Of a stretch of 64,000 nt of DNA, positions 1 to 9,651 are shown in pieces. How positions within the stretch are numbered: the first letter of the stretch is position 1; the number at the start of each line of letters is the position of its first letter. The position numbers and the translations under genes are program-made. Under the pieces are notes generated by a model, which worked only from the letters and a program-made list of their open reading frames with translations, did not search any database and was not told where the DNA came from. Source of the stretch: Pseudomonadota bacterium (GTDB lineage: Bacteria; Pseudomonadota; Gammaproteobacteria; UBA9214); NCBI GenBank assembly GCA_041395565.1, contig JAWLAI010000002.1, forward strand, positions 124,001 to 188,000. The letters run 5' to 3'.

Positions 1-455
1 GCGCCGTGGTCGGCGAGCGGTTCGTGCGCGCGGTCGAGGTCTGCATCAAGGAGAAACGACCGCTGATCTGCTTTTCTGCCAGCGGCGGGGCGCGCATGCA
101 GGAGGCGCTGTTTTCGCTCATGCAGATGTCCAAGACCAGCGCGGCGCTGGCCAAGCTTGCCGAGGCTGGCATTCCGTATATCTCCGTGCTCACCGATCCG
201 ACCATGGGTGGCGTGTCGGCCAGCTTTGCCATGCTGGGCGACATCAACGTTGCCGAGCCGCGCGCGCTGATCGGTTTTGCCGGCCCGCGCGTCATCGAGC
301 AGACCGTGCGCGAGACCCTGCCGGAGGGGTTTCAACGCAGCGAATTCCTGTTGGCTCACGGTGCCATCGACATGATCATCGATCGGCGCGAAATGAGCGA
401 TCGCATCGCCAGCCTGCTGAACATCCTCACCCGGCAGCCGGTGGCCGCCGGCTGA
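1..455 (+). CDS. accD: Acetyl-CoA carboxylase carboxyltransferase subunit beta, 3' part only
   Basis: This is the C-terminal half of AccD, the beta subunit of the carboxyltransferase that makes malonyl-CoA in the first committed step of fatty-acid synthesis. The reading frame is open to the window edge, so the start lies upstream; the family is about 300 residues and roughly 151 codons are visible. The crotonase-fold signatures are clear: CFSASGGARMQEA, then DPTMGGVSASFAMLGD and IGFAGPRVIEQTVRE. The N-terminal zinc-ribbon is outside the window. folC follows 58 bases downstream, the usual gammaproteobacterial order. Confidence 0.97.
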   Translation, partial: AVVGERFVRAVEVCIKEKRPLICFSASGGARMQEALFSLMQMSKTSAALAKLAEAGIPYISVLTDPTMGGVSASFAMLGDINVAEPRALIGFAGPRVIEQTVRETLPEGFQRSEFLLAHGAIDMIIDRREMSDRIASLLNILTRQPVAAG

Positions 456-513
456 ATGCCAGGCGCCCGCCCGGCGGTGATCAACCGCCGGGCGCCCGAC
501 CGCCGCGTTACAC

Positions 514-1797
514 ATGTCGCGTTTCCACACCCTGGCCGAGTGGCTCGCCTGGCAGGAACAGCTGCACCCGCGCAGCATCGACCTGGGCCTGGAGCGGGTA
601 ACTGCCGTCGCACGGACACTGGATCTGCTGCAGCCCGCCTGTCCGGTTATCACTGTCGCGGGCACCAACGGCAAGGGTTCCAGCGTTGCCATGCTGGAGT
701 CGGTCTACCGCAGTGCCGGCTACCGCACCGGCGCCTATACCTCGCCGCACCTGCTGCGTTACAACGAGCGCATCCGCATCGATGGCCACGAGGTTGCCGA
801 TGATGCGCTGTGCGCGGCGTTCGCACGTGTCGACCAGGCGCGGGGAGATATTTCGCTCACCTATTTCGAGTTCGGCACGCTGGCCGCGCTGCTGCTGTTC
901 CGGCAGGCGGCGCCCGACCTCCTCATCCTGGAAGTCGGGATGGGTGGTCGGCTGGACGCCGTCAATGCGATCGCTGCCGACGTCGCCCTGGTCACCGCGA
1001 TCGGTATCGATCACAGCGCCTGGCTTGGCGCGGACCGTGCGGCCATCGCACGGGAAAAGGCCGGCATCCTGCGGGCCGGCCGGCCGGCCGTGTGTAGCGA
1101 TCCCGCACCACCGGCGAGTCTGCTCGCCCATGCCGCAGACCTCGGCGTGCGCTGTCTGTGCCTGGGACAGGCGTTCAGCCACCGGCGTCACGGGGACGGC
1201 TGGGACTGGACGGGCTGGTACAGCAGGCTGGAGCGCCTGCCGCTGCCGGCCCTGAGCGGAACACATCAGCTCGATAATGCCGCCGGGGTGCTGGCCGTGA
1301 CCGAGCTGCTCGGCTCACGTCTGCCCGTCGGTCGCGCGGCCATCGAGGCGGGCCTGAGCACGGTGCGGCTGGCTGGGCGCTTCCAGATCGTGCCCGGTAG
1401 CCCGCAGCTGATCCTCGATGTGGCCCATAATCCGGACGGTGCGGCCATGCTGGCAGGCCAGTTGCGGGAAAACCCCGTGGCCGGCCGGACCTGGCTGGTG
1501 CTCGGTATACTCGCGGACAAGGACGCCGCGGGATTCGTCCGGGCGCTGGAGGGGATTGTCGACTGCTGGTGTTTGGCGGGCCTGGCGGATTCGCGCGGCC
1601 TCGACGCGGACGCGCTGACGCAGCGGCTGGCCGAACCGGGACGGGCACGCGCGCTGCAGCGCTACGGCAGTGTCGCTGACGCACTGGCGGCTGCCCAGGC
1701 GGCCGCCGCGGACTCGGACCGGATCGTGGTGACCGGTTCCTTCCACACCGTGGCCGCCGCGCTCGCCGGGCCGTTGTCCCTGCCGCCAGACCGATGA
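514..1797 (+). CDS. folC: Bifunctional folylpolyglutamate synthase / dihydrofolate synthase
   Basis: FolC adds glutamate to dihydropteroate and to reduced folates in the cytoplasm. The protein is 427 residues, close to the usual 420-440. The ATP-binding loop GTNGKGSS lies at residues 50-57, the Mur-ligase-type motif LEVGMGGRLDAVNA follows, and the C-terminal domain carries DVAHNPDGA. The order accD-folC-dedD-cvpA-purF is conserved in gammaproteobacteria. The ATG is in a good place relative to the conserved N-terminus, though the Shine-Dalgarno sequence is weak. Confidence 0.97.
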   Translation: MSRFHTLAEWLAWQEQLHPRSIDLGLERVTAVARTLDLLQPACPVITVAGTNGKGSSVAMLESVYRSAGYRTGAYTSPHLLRYNERIRIDGHEVADDALCAAFARVDQARGDISLTYFEFGTLAALLLFRQAAPDLLILEVGMGGRLDAVNAIAADVALVTAIGIDHSAWLGADRAAIAREKAGILRAGRPAVCSDPAPPASLLAHAADLGVRCLCLGQAFSHRRHGDGWDWTGWYSRLERLPLPALSGTHQLDNAAGVLAVTELLGSRLPVGRAAIEAGLSTVRLAGRFQIVPGSPQLILDVAHNPDGAAMLAGQLRENPVAGRTWLVLGILADKDAAGFVRALEGIVDCWCLAGLADSRGLDADALTQRLAEPGRARALQRYGSVADALAAAQAAAADSDRIVVTGSFHTVAAALAGPLSLPPDR

Positions 1798-1872
1798 GAA
1801 ATGCGGGCCGGTACGGTATAGTTCCCGACTCTGATCCGCCGCAGTTGGAACGACGAACGTCACGGGGTCTTC

Positions 1873-2508
1873 ATGGAGCAGCAACTCAAGCAGAGACTGG
1901 TCGGTGCGGTCGTGCTGGTCGCCCTGGCCGTCATCTTCATACCCGTCATCCTCGAGGGGCCGGGCAACGAATGGCCACCGCGCAATCACAGCATCCCGCA
2001 GCCGCCGCCACTGGATTTCCAGGCCGGCATGGAACTGCCCCTGCCGGAGAGTGCGGCACCGCCCGCCGCCGGGCCGGCCACGGCTGCCGCTGAGCCTGAA
2101 GCGCCGCCGCCACCCCAGCTCGAGCGCGCGGTAACGGCCAGCGAGCCGCCCGCGGCCGTGGCGGAGTCTGCACCGGCGGCACAGCCGGCGACCCCGGCTG
2201 CGGCGGCAGCCGTTACCGCCGCGCCGCCGGAGCCTCGCGCGCCGGCGCCGGCGACACCCGCAGACGGCTGGTATGCACAGGTCGGCAGTTTCAGCCAGCA
2301 GGCGAATGCCGACGGGCTGCGCGCGCGCCTGGTCAAGGCCGGCTACAGCGCCAGGCTGCAGCAGACCGATACCACCAAGGGCAGCAGTTATCGCGTCCTG
2401 GTCGGGCCGCTGCAGGCGCGCGAGGATGCCGAGAAGCTGTTGCAGAAACTCGTCAGCGAACAGCGGGTCAAACGCGGCATCGTGATCGAGCTGTCCGGCG
2501 CAGGATGA
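1873..2508 (+). CDS. dedD: SPOR-domain cell-division protein DedD
   Basis: DedD is an inner-membrane protein that binds denuded septal peptidoglycan through a SPOR domain and contributes to cell division. The protein has 211 residues. It has a short cytoplasmic start, one membrane segment at about residues 11-31, a long Pro/Ala-rich periplasmic linker (about 40-135) and a C-terminal SPOR domain (about 136-211) starting at WYAQVGSFSQQANADGLRARL. It lies between folC and cvpA, as in Escherichia coli. The linker is low-complexity, so its exact length is probably not functional. Confidence 0.93.
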   Translation: MEQQLKQRLVGAVVLVALAVIFIPVILEGPGNEWPPRNHSIPQPPPLDFQAGMELPLPESAAPPAAGPATAAAEPEAPPPPQLERAVTASEPPAAVAESAPAAQPATPAAAAAVTAAPPEPRAPAPATPADGWYAQVGSFSQQANADGLRARLVKAGYSARLQQTDTTKGSSYRVLVGPLQAREDAEKLLQKLVSEQRVKRGIVIELSGAG

Positions 2509-2610
2509 CGATAACATGGCGATATCCGGCGCCAATCTGCTAAAATGACGCTTTGCCGCGGCCGGGCACGGTGCGCGGACAGCACCTATAATCGGGAGTG
2601 CGAGGTCGAA

Positions 2611-3108
2611 ATGGCTATAGCTTGGATTGATATCGTGATCGTGGCGCTGATCGTGCTCTCGGCGGTACTGAGTCTGTTTCGCGGCTTCGTCAAGGAAGCG
2701 CTGGCGCTGGCAACCTGGCTGGTGGCCCTGTGGGTAGCTATGTCGTTCTACGAGCCGTTCGCCGCCTGGCTGTCGCAGTGGATCACGCTGGCCTCGGCAC
2801 AGAAGATCACGGCCTTCGCCGTCTTGTTCATCTGCGTGCTGCTGCTCGGCGCCGTGGTCAATTATCTCGCCAGCAAGCTGGTCTCGCGCACCGGCCTGAC
2901 CGGCACCGACAAGATGCTGGGTATCGTCTTCGGCGTGGCGCGGGGCGGTGTCATTGTCGCAATCCTGGTGTTGCTGGCCGGACTGACACCGTTCCCGCAT
3001 GATTCCTGGTGGCAGGATTCCCAGTTCCTGGGCTACTTCGAGGATTTCGCGCTCTGGATGCGCAACTTCCTGCCGCAAGAGATTGCCAGCAACATCAACT
3101 ACGCCTAG
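2611..3108 (+). CDS. cvpA: CvpA family membrane protein
   Basis: CvpA is a small inner-membrane protein needed for colicin V production in E. coli and linked to envelope stress; its molecular activity is not settled. I chose the ATG at 2611, giving 165 residues beginning MAIAWIDIVIV, because this matches the family N-terminus; an upstream in-frame ATG at 2545 would add unconserved residues. Four hydrophobic segments are visible at about 5-25, 30-50, 65-85 and 105-125. A TATAAT hexamer at 2587-2592 sits 18 bases before the ATG and could be a promoter. purF follows after 33 bases. Confidence 0.92.
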   Translation: MAIAWIDIVIVALIVLSAVLSLFRGFVKEALALATWLVALWVAMSFYEPFAAWLSQWITLASAQKITAFAVLFICVLLLGAVVNYLASKLVSRTGLTGTDKMLGIVFGVARGGVIVAILVLLAGLTPFPHDSWWQDSQFLGYFEDFALWMRNFLPQEIASNINYA

Positions 3109-3141
3109 CCGTCCGGCCAGGGGCGATCCGGAGGTACCCGC

Positions 3142-4653
<1,512 letters not shown>

Positions 4654-4670
4654 ACACGCGGCCCGCCGAG

Positions 4671-4699
4671 TTGACAGCCTGCCGGCCGTCTACTAGTCT
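4671..4699 (+). promoter_or_regulatory. Candidate sigma-70 promoter for metZ
   Basis: A perfect -35 hexamer TTGACA (4671-4676) is followed after 17 bases by TAGTCT (4694-4699), which matches the -10 consensus at three positions. It lies just upstream of the SAM-II-like aptamer, so a transcript starting near 4706 would begin at the aptamer. Confidence 0.55.
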
Positions 4700-4705
4700 G
4701 GCCTG

Positions 4706-4760
4706 ACTGCGCCGATTTGATTTCAGCTTGCGGGCGCCTGACAAATGCAGCTAAAGCGAC
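4706..4760 (+). ncRNA. SAM-II riboswitch aptamer upstream of metZ
   Basis: The segment fits the SAM-II fold. A five-base-pair stem forms between GCGCC (4709-4713) and GGCGC (4733-4737). The loop begins GATTTGATTT. After the stem come CCTGACAAATG and the hallmark AGCTAAAG (4749-4756). The loop strand GCTTGC (4726-4731) can pair with GCAGC (4747-4751) to form the pseudoknot. SAM-II RNAs bind S-adenosylmethionine and repress methionine genes such as metA, metX and metZ; here the next gene is metZ. They are best known in alphaproteobacteria. The call rests on motif matching by eye, not a covariance search. Confidence 0.85.
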
Positions 4761-4764
4761 GGCA

Positions 4765-4796
4765 CCTGCTTTCGCGTACTGCAAGCGGGTTTTTTT
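4765..4796 (+). terminator. Intrinsic terminator in the metZ leader
   Basis: CCTGCTT (4765-4771) pairs with AAGCGGG (4783-4789), one G-U pair included, and a run of seven T follows (4790-4796). It lies between the aptamer and the metZ start, so it would end transcription prematurely when SAM is bound. The 3' arm GCAAGC (4781-4786) is also perfectly complementary to GCTTGC (4726-4731) inside the aptamer, offering an antiterminator. Confidence 0.75.
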
Positions 4797-4842
4797 GTGC
4801 CCGCCGATCGCTGTTGCTGCCCGAAGGAGAGGATGCTGCGCC

Positions 4843-6030
4843 ATGTCATACGATGAATACCGGTTCGAGACCCGTGCGGTACGTGGTGGCCAGCACCGCA
4901 CCGGCGAGGGCGAACACGCCGAGCCGATCTTTCCGACGTCCAGCTATGTGTTCGCCAGCGCCGCTGAAGCCGCCGCGCGCTTTGCCGGCGAGCAGCCCGG
5001 CAACATCTACTCGCGCTTCACCAACCCGACGGTGCGCACCTTCGAGGAACGGCTGGCGGCACTGGAGGGCGGCGAGCGCTGCGTGGCGACGGCCTCCGGC
5101 ATGGCCGCGATCCTGGCCACCTGTGCCGGGCTGCTCAAGGCCGGGGACCACATCGTGGCCTCGCGCAGCATCTTCGGCACCACGACCGTGCTGTTCACTA
5201 CCTATCTGGCGCGTTTCGGCATCGAGACGAGCTTCGTCGCGCTCGCCGATCCGGCAGCCTGGGCCGCGGCTATCCGGCCGCAGACCCGGCTGCTGTTCCT
5301 GGAGACGCCGTCCAACCCGCTCACCGAGCTGGCCGACATCGCGGTGCTGGCGCAGCTGGCACGCGCCCACGATTGCATCCTGGCGGTGGACAACTGCTTC
5401 TGCACCCCGGCGCTGCAGCGGCCGCTCGAACTCGGGGCCGATATCGTTATCCATTCGGCCACCAAGTACCTCGACGGCCAGGGTCGCTGCGTCGGCGGTG
5501 CCGTGGTCGGCAACGCCGAGCAGGTCGGCAAGGAGGTCTACGGTTTCCTGCGCACCGCCGGACCGAGCATGAGCCCGTTCAACGCCTGGGTGTTCCTGAA
5601 GGGCCTGGAAACACTCGCGCTGCGCATGCACGCACACTGCGCTAGCGCACTGGCGCTGGCCCAATGGCTGGAACGGCAGCCGGCCGTGGCGCGGGTACAC
5701 CATCCGGGTCTGGTGTCGCACCCGCAGCATGCGCTGGCGCAGCGCCAGCAGCAGGGATACGGCGGCGTGCTGTCGTTCGAGCTGAAAGGCGGCAGGAGCG
5801 CCGCCTGGGCCTGCATCGATGCCACGCGGATCTTCTCGATCACCGCCAACCTGGGCGATACCAAGAGCACCATCACGCATCCCGCCACCACCACCCATGG
5901 GCGCCTGTCGCCCGAGCAGCGCGCGGAAGCGGGCATCTCCGACGGCCTGATCCGGCTGGCGGTGGGGCTCGAGGCGGTCGAAGATCTGCGCGCCGATCTG
6001 GAGCGGGGTTTCGCCGCCGTGCCACGCTGA
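4843..6030 (+). CDS. metZ: O-succinylhomoserine sulfhydrylase
   Basis: MetZ makes homocysteine from O-succinylhomoserine and sulfide, a direct-sulfhydrylation route to methionine. The start at 4843 gives 395 residues beginning MSYDEYRFETRAVRGG and has a strong ribosome-binding site, AAGGAGAGG. It is a Cys/Met-metabolism PLP enzyme: SRFTNPT near residue 57, ETPSNPL at 155-160 and the cofactor lysine K208 in HSATKYLDGQGR. The RCVGG that follows is typical of MetZ rather than cystathionine gamma-synthase. Regulation by the leader riboswitch is inferred. Confidence 0.95.
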   Translation: MSYDEYRFETRAVRGGQHRTGEGEHAEPIFPTSSYVFASAAEAAARFAGEQPGNIYSRFTNPTVRTFEERLAALEGGERCVATASGMAAILATCAGLLKAGDHIVASRSIFGTTTVLFTTYLARFGIETSFVALADPAAWAAAIRPQTRLLFLETPSNPLTELADIAVLAQLARAHDCILAVDNCFCTPALQRPLELGADIVIHSATKYLDGQGRCVGGAVVGNAEQVGKEVYGFLRTAGPSMSPFNAWVFLKGLETLALRMHAHCASALALAQWLERQPAVARVHHPGLVSHPQHALAQRQQQGYGGVLSFELKGGRSAAWACIDATRIFSITANLGDTKSTITHPATTTHGRLSPEQRAEAGISDGLIRLAVGLEAVEDLRADLERGFAAVPR

Positions 6031-6061
6031 GCGGCATACGCGCAATGCCCGCCCGGCTGGC

Positions 6062-7294
6062 GTGATCCCACTCGACCGACAGCGTGCACGGGCGGATCTC
6101 GCGGCGATCTTCCGTGCCGCCCTGGCCGGCGTCGACGGGCGCGCCGTGGTCCGGCTTCACCTCGAGACCACGGTGCCGCACGGCACGGTCGCCGCCGTCG
6201 CGGTCGGCAAGGCCGCAGCCGCCATGCTGGCCGGTGCGCACGATGTCCTGGGAGACCGGCTGAGCGCCGCGCTGCTCATCACCAAGCCCGGGCATTTCGA
6301 TCCTGAACTCGCGGCGGATGCCCGCATCACCTGCCTCGCCGGCGGCCATCCGCTGCCGGACGCCCGCAGTCTTGCGGCGGGCGACGGGTTGCTGCGTTTT
6401 ATCGCAGAGCTGCCGCCGCAGCAGCCTCTCCTGTTCCTCCTTTCCGGCGGTGCCTCCAGCCTGGTCGAGGTGTTGCCGGCCGGTGTCGATCTCGCGCTGC
6501 TGCAGCGCACCAACCGCTGGCTGCTCGGCAGCGGACTCGACATCCGCGCCATGAACCGGGTGCGCCAGCGGCTGTCCGCGCTCAAGGGCGGCCGTCTGCT
6601 GCAGCGGCTCGATGCGCATGCCACCAGCGTGCTGCTGCTATCTGACGTCCCAGGCGACGACCCGGCCGTCATCGGCTCCGGCCCCCTGTGGCCGGATGCC
6701 GCTCCCGACACCCCGCTGCCGGCTGTGCCGGACTGGCTGACGCTGCCCCGCGACCTCGTCCCGCCATGCACCGCCGCGCCGGTGCCGCACCATGTGCTGG
6801 CGAACCTGTCGCAGGCACTGCAGGCCGGCGCTGCACAGGCCGCGGCGCTCGGTTATCCTGCGACGGTCATGTCCCGGGCGCTGTCCGGTCCGGCCGACGC
6901 GGCCGCCCGCGACATCGTGGCGCAGCTCGCCCGCGCCGCGCCCGGCTGTTACCTCTGGGGCGGCGAGACGACGGTCGTGTTGCCGCAGGCGGCGGGGCGG
7001 GGTGGCCGCAATCAGCACCTGGCCCTGGCCGCCGCGCTCGCCATGCAGGGCCGGCAGGATATACTGCTGCTGGCTGCCGGAACCGACGGCGATGACGGGA
7101 ACACACCGGCGGCGGGTGCCATCGTGGATGACGCGACGGTAGGCCGCGCCGCGGCCGCCGGGCAGGATGCGGTGGCAGCCCTGCGGCGTGCGGATGCCGG
7201 GACCTGCCTGCAGGCGTCCGGCGATGTGCTGGTGACCGGGCCGACCGGCACCAACGTGACGGACCTGGTGATTGGCCTGAAACTGACTGCCTGA
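6062..7294 (+). CDS. Glycerate 2-kinase, MOFRL family
   Basis: This is a 410-residue member of the GckA/TtuD glycerate kinase family, which phosphorylates D-glycerate to 2-phosphoglycerate. Visible features are VAVGKAAAAM near residue 45, the glycine-rich LFLLSGGASSLVEVLP, LKGGRLL, and the C-terminal MOFRL-type segment GGRNQHLALAAALA followed by AGTDGDDGNTPAAGAIVD. The proposed start is GTG at 6062; no clear Shine-Dalgarno sequence is visible. The stop overlaps the next start (TGATG), indicating translational coupling with the DUF455 gene. Confidence 0.93.
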   Translation: MIPLDRQRARADLAAIFRAALAGVDGRAVVRLHLETTVPHGTVAAVAVGKAAAAMLAGAHDVLGDRLSAALLITKPGHFDPELAADARITCLAGGHPLPDARSLAAGDGLLRFIAELPPQQPLLFLLSGGASSLVEVLPAGVDLALLQRTNRWLLGSGLDIRAMNRVRQRLSALKGGRLLQRLDAHATSVLLLSDVPGDDPAVIGSGPLWPDAAPDTPLPAVPDWLTLPRDLVPPCTAAPVPHHVLANLSQALQAGAAQAAALGYPATVMSRALSGPADAAARDIVAQLARAAPGCYLWGGETTVVLPQAAGRGGRNQHLALAAALAMQGRQDILLLAAGTDGDDGNTPAAGAIVDDATVGRAAAAGQDAVAALRRADAGTCLQASGDVLVTGPTGTNVTDLVIGLKLTA

Positions 7295-8103
7295 TGGAAA
7301 ATCTGCTGACATTGGCCCGCGACTGTCTCGCGGCGATCGAGCCGACGGACAAGGTTGCGCGGACGCAGCGGGCGGCCGCGCTGTGCATGCAGGGCGGCTG
7401 CGCACTGCCCACGGACGCGGATCCGCCGTCGCAGCTGGACCCGGGCCGGCCGCGCCGACCACTGCTGGTGCACCACACCCGGCTGGCCGCGCGCAAGCTG
7501 GGCGCGCCGTCGGGCCGGGCCGCCTTCCTGCATGCCCTGGCCCACATCGAGTTCAATGCCATCAACCTCGCCTGGGACGCGGTATGCCGGTTCCGGGGCT
7601 TGCCCGCTGAGTTCTACCGCGACTGGACGCAGGTGGCCGGCGAGGAGGCGCTGCACTTCGAGCTGCTGCGCGGCAGGCTGCGGGCGCTCGGGCATGACTA
7701 CGGCGATTTTCCCGCGCACGACGGCCTGTGGGAGATGGCTGGGAAGACCGCGCATGACGCGCTGGTGCGCATGGCGTTGGTGCCGCGGGTACTCGAGGCG
7801 CGCGGTCTGGATGTCACGCCGGGGATGATCGCACGCCTCCGGCAGGTGGGCGATCACGCCAGCGTACAGGTGCTGGAACGCATCCTCGCCGACGAGATCG
7901 GGCATGTCGCCATCGGTACGCGCTGGTACAGGTTTCTCTGCCGCCAGCGCGCGCTCGACCCGCTGCAGACCTTTCGCGGCCTGTGGCGCGAATACGGGCT
8001 CGGGCCGGTCCGCAAACCGTTGAACACGGCGGCACGGCATGCGGCAGGCTTTGACGCGCGGGAGATCGAGATGCTGGACGCGCTGGACGGGGAGGTGGCA
8101 TGA
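7294..8103 (+). CDS. DUF455 family ferritin-like protein
   Basis: This 269-residue protein matches the DUF455 family of ferritin-like helical proteins. Conserved carboxylate and histidine positions that could bind a di-metal centre are seen in HALAHIEFNAINLAWDA, VAGEEALHFELL and ILADEIGHVAIG. The biochemical role of the family is not established. The gene overlaps glycerate kinase upstream by one base and a secreted-protein gene downstream by four (ATGA), so the three probably form one operon. Confidence 0.88.
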   Translation: MENLLTLARDCLAAIEPTDKVARTQRAAALCMQGGCALPTDADPPSQLDPGRPRRPLLVHHTRLAARKLGAPSGRAAFLHALAHIEFNAINLAWDAVCRFRGLPAEFYRDWTQVAGEEALHFELLRGRLRALGHDYGDFPAHDGLWEMAGKTAHDALVRMALVPRVLEARGLDVTPGMIARLRQVGDHASVQVLERILADEIGHVAIGTRWYRFLCRQRALDPLQTFRGLWREYGLGPVRKPLNTAARHAAGFDAREIEMLDALDGEVA

Positions 8104-8822
8104 ACGGCAATGCGGCATGTGGCTGGACACTCGTGGTCATGCTGGCGCTGACCGGCCCGGCAGCAGCGCCCGCGCAGGAGGCGTCCACGCCGGTCGCCGA
8201 CCGGCTCTGGTACGAGGAGCAGGAGGCGGGCACCGATCCCTATCCGGTCCGGATCACCGTCTCGTCGGCGTATCTGCGGATCGACGATGACGACGATCAG
8301 GGCGATTTCGTCCTGCTCGATCGTGCCGCCGGGACGGTGTACAGCGTCAGTCACGATGAACGCACGATCCTCGAAATCCGCCCGCGGCAGTCCGGGCCGG
8401 GCCTGCCCGACGACCTGGTGCTGGATGCGGCGGTGACGTCGGATCAGGACGCGCCCGCCATCGCCGGCCATGCCGCCGTGCTGGTCGACCTGACCGCGAA
8501 CGGTGCCAGCTGTTACCACGTCGCAGCCGTGCCCGGACTGCTGGAGGCAGCCGTGGCCGGTATGGCGGACTATGCCCGGGTGCTGGGCCGGCGCCAGGCC
8601 GAGAGCCTGCAGACGGTGCCGCAGGAAATACAGACACCATGCTTCCTCGCGCGCTATGTCTATGCGCCCGACCGCTACCTGCGCTATGGCCTGCCGATCC
8701 AGGAGTGGGACGGGGCCGGCTACCGGCGGGCCCTGGTGGATTTCCGTGGCGGGGTGGCGGTCGATGCCGGGCTGTTCACGCTGCCGGCGGACTACCGGCG
8801 TGTCAGCTACGGCGCCGACTAG
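8100..8822 (+). CDS. Secreted protein of unknown function
   Basis: The 240-residue protein begins with a signal peptide (hydrophobic core about residues 9-22, likely cleavage after APAQ or nearby). The mature part is acidic, with a DDDDDQGDF segment near residue 62, and two cysteines at roughly 153 and 185 that could form a periplasmic disulfide. I do not recognise the family. It overlaps the DUF455 gene by four bases. Its stop codon falls inside the first copy of a short repeat. Confidence 0.75.
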   Translation: MNGNAACGWTLVVMLALTGPAAAPAQEASTPVADRLWYEEQEAGTDPYPVRITVSSAYLRIDDDDDQGDFVLLDRAAGTVYSVSHDERTILEIRPRQSGPGLPDDLVLDAAVTSDQDAPAIAGHAAVLVDLTANGASCYHVAAVPGLLEAAVAGMADYARVLGRRQAESLQTVPQEIQTPCFLARYVYAPDRYLRYGLPIQEWDGAGYRRALVDFRGGVAVDAGLFTLPADYRRVSYGAD

Positions 8823-8900
8823 TACTTATCTCATTATTGCCCTCAGCCGCGACCGCGGGTCACTAGCACCTATCTCAAAATTCCCCGCGGCCGCCGCACG
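8818..8900. repeat. Two tandem imperfect copies of a short dispersed repeat
   Basis: Copy 1 begins ACTAGTACTTATCTCATTAT at 8818; copy 2 begins ACTAGCACCTATCTCAAAAT at 8862. Each is about 44 bases and ends in a GC-rich part containing CCGCG. Similar sequences bound a non-coding element at 51386-51711. The repeat lies between convergent genes. Confidence 0.65.
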
Positions 8901-9632
8901 CTAGGAAACGGGTTCCAGCACCTCCAGGGCGCAGCCGTGTGGCGTGCATTCGAGTACGCTGCCGCGGTCGTACCAGTCGCCCAGCACGATGCGTTGCGCG
9001 GTTAGCCCGTCGAGCTGCAGCTCGTGTACGCCGGGGCGGTGGGTGTGGCCGTGAATCAGCCGGGTCACAGCATGCCCGCGCAGGGCCGCGGTCACCGCGT
9101 CGGCATTGACGTCCATGATGGCTTCCGGTTTGCCGGCCGTCTGCGCGCGACTGCTCCGGCGCATCTCGCTGGCGATGGCGCGACGCTCCGCCAGTGGGCG
9201 GGCCAGCAGCGCATCCTGCCAGGCTGTACTGCGCACCTGCTGGCGGAAGGCCTGGTACTCCAGATCGTCCGTGCACAGCAGGTCGCCGTGCATGAGCAGG
9301 GTCGGGGTGCCGTAAAGGTCGATGCGTGCCGGATCCGCCAGCAGGCGACAGCCAGACTGACTGGCGAAGCGTGCGCCGAGCAGAAAGTCGCGATTGCCGT
9401 GCATGACGAAAACCGGCGTTCCGGCTGCCGCGCAACGCGCCAGCGCGGCGCACACGGCGCGGTTCAGCTCGGTGTCATCGTCATCGCCGATCCAGGCCTC
9501 GAACAGGTCGCCGAGGATATACAGCGCGTCCGCCCGCCCACCGCGGGCCTGCAGGAAATTCAGCAGCAGGTCGGTGATTGCGGGCCGTTCCGGATCCAGG
9601 TGCAGATCCGAAATGAACAAGGTGCTCGGCAT
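8901..9632 (-). CDS. lpxH: UDP-2,3-diacylglucosamine diphosphatase
   Basis: LpxH cleaves UDP-2,3-diacylglucosamine to lipid X in lipid A synthesis at the inner membrane surface. The start at 9632 gives 243 residues beginning MPSTLFISDLHLDPERP; longer frames add unconserved sequence. Calcineurin-type metal motifs are all present: SDLHL (D9, H11), GDLFEAWIGDD, MHGNRDFLLG, MHGDLLCTDD and HGHTHRPGVH. It lies 19 bases after the cyclophilin gene, an arrangement common in gammaproteobacteria. Confidence 0.95.
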   Translation of the reverse strand: MPSTLFISDLHLDPERPAITDLLLNFLQARGGRADALYILGDLFEAWIGDDDDTELNRAVCAALARCAAAGTPVFVMHGNRDFLLGARFASQSGCRLLADPARIDLYGTPTLLMHGDLLCTDDLEYQAFRQQVRSTAWQDALLARPLAERRAIASEMRRSSRAQTAGKPEAIMDVNADAVTAALRGHAVTRLIHGHTHRPGVHELQLDGLTAQRIVLGDWYDRGSVLECTPHGCALEVLEPVS

Positions 9633-9651
9633 GGCGCGGCGCGGGCGTCGG

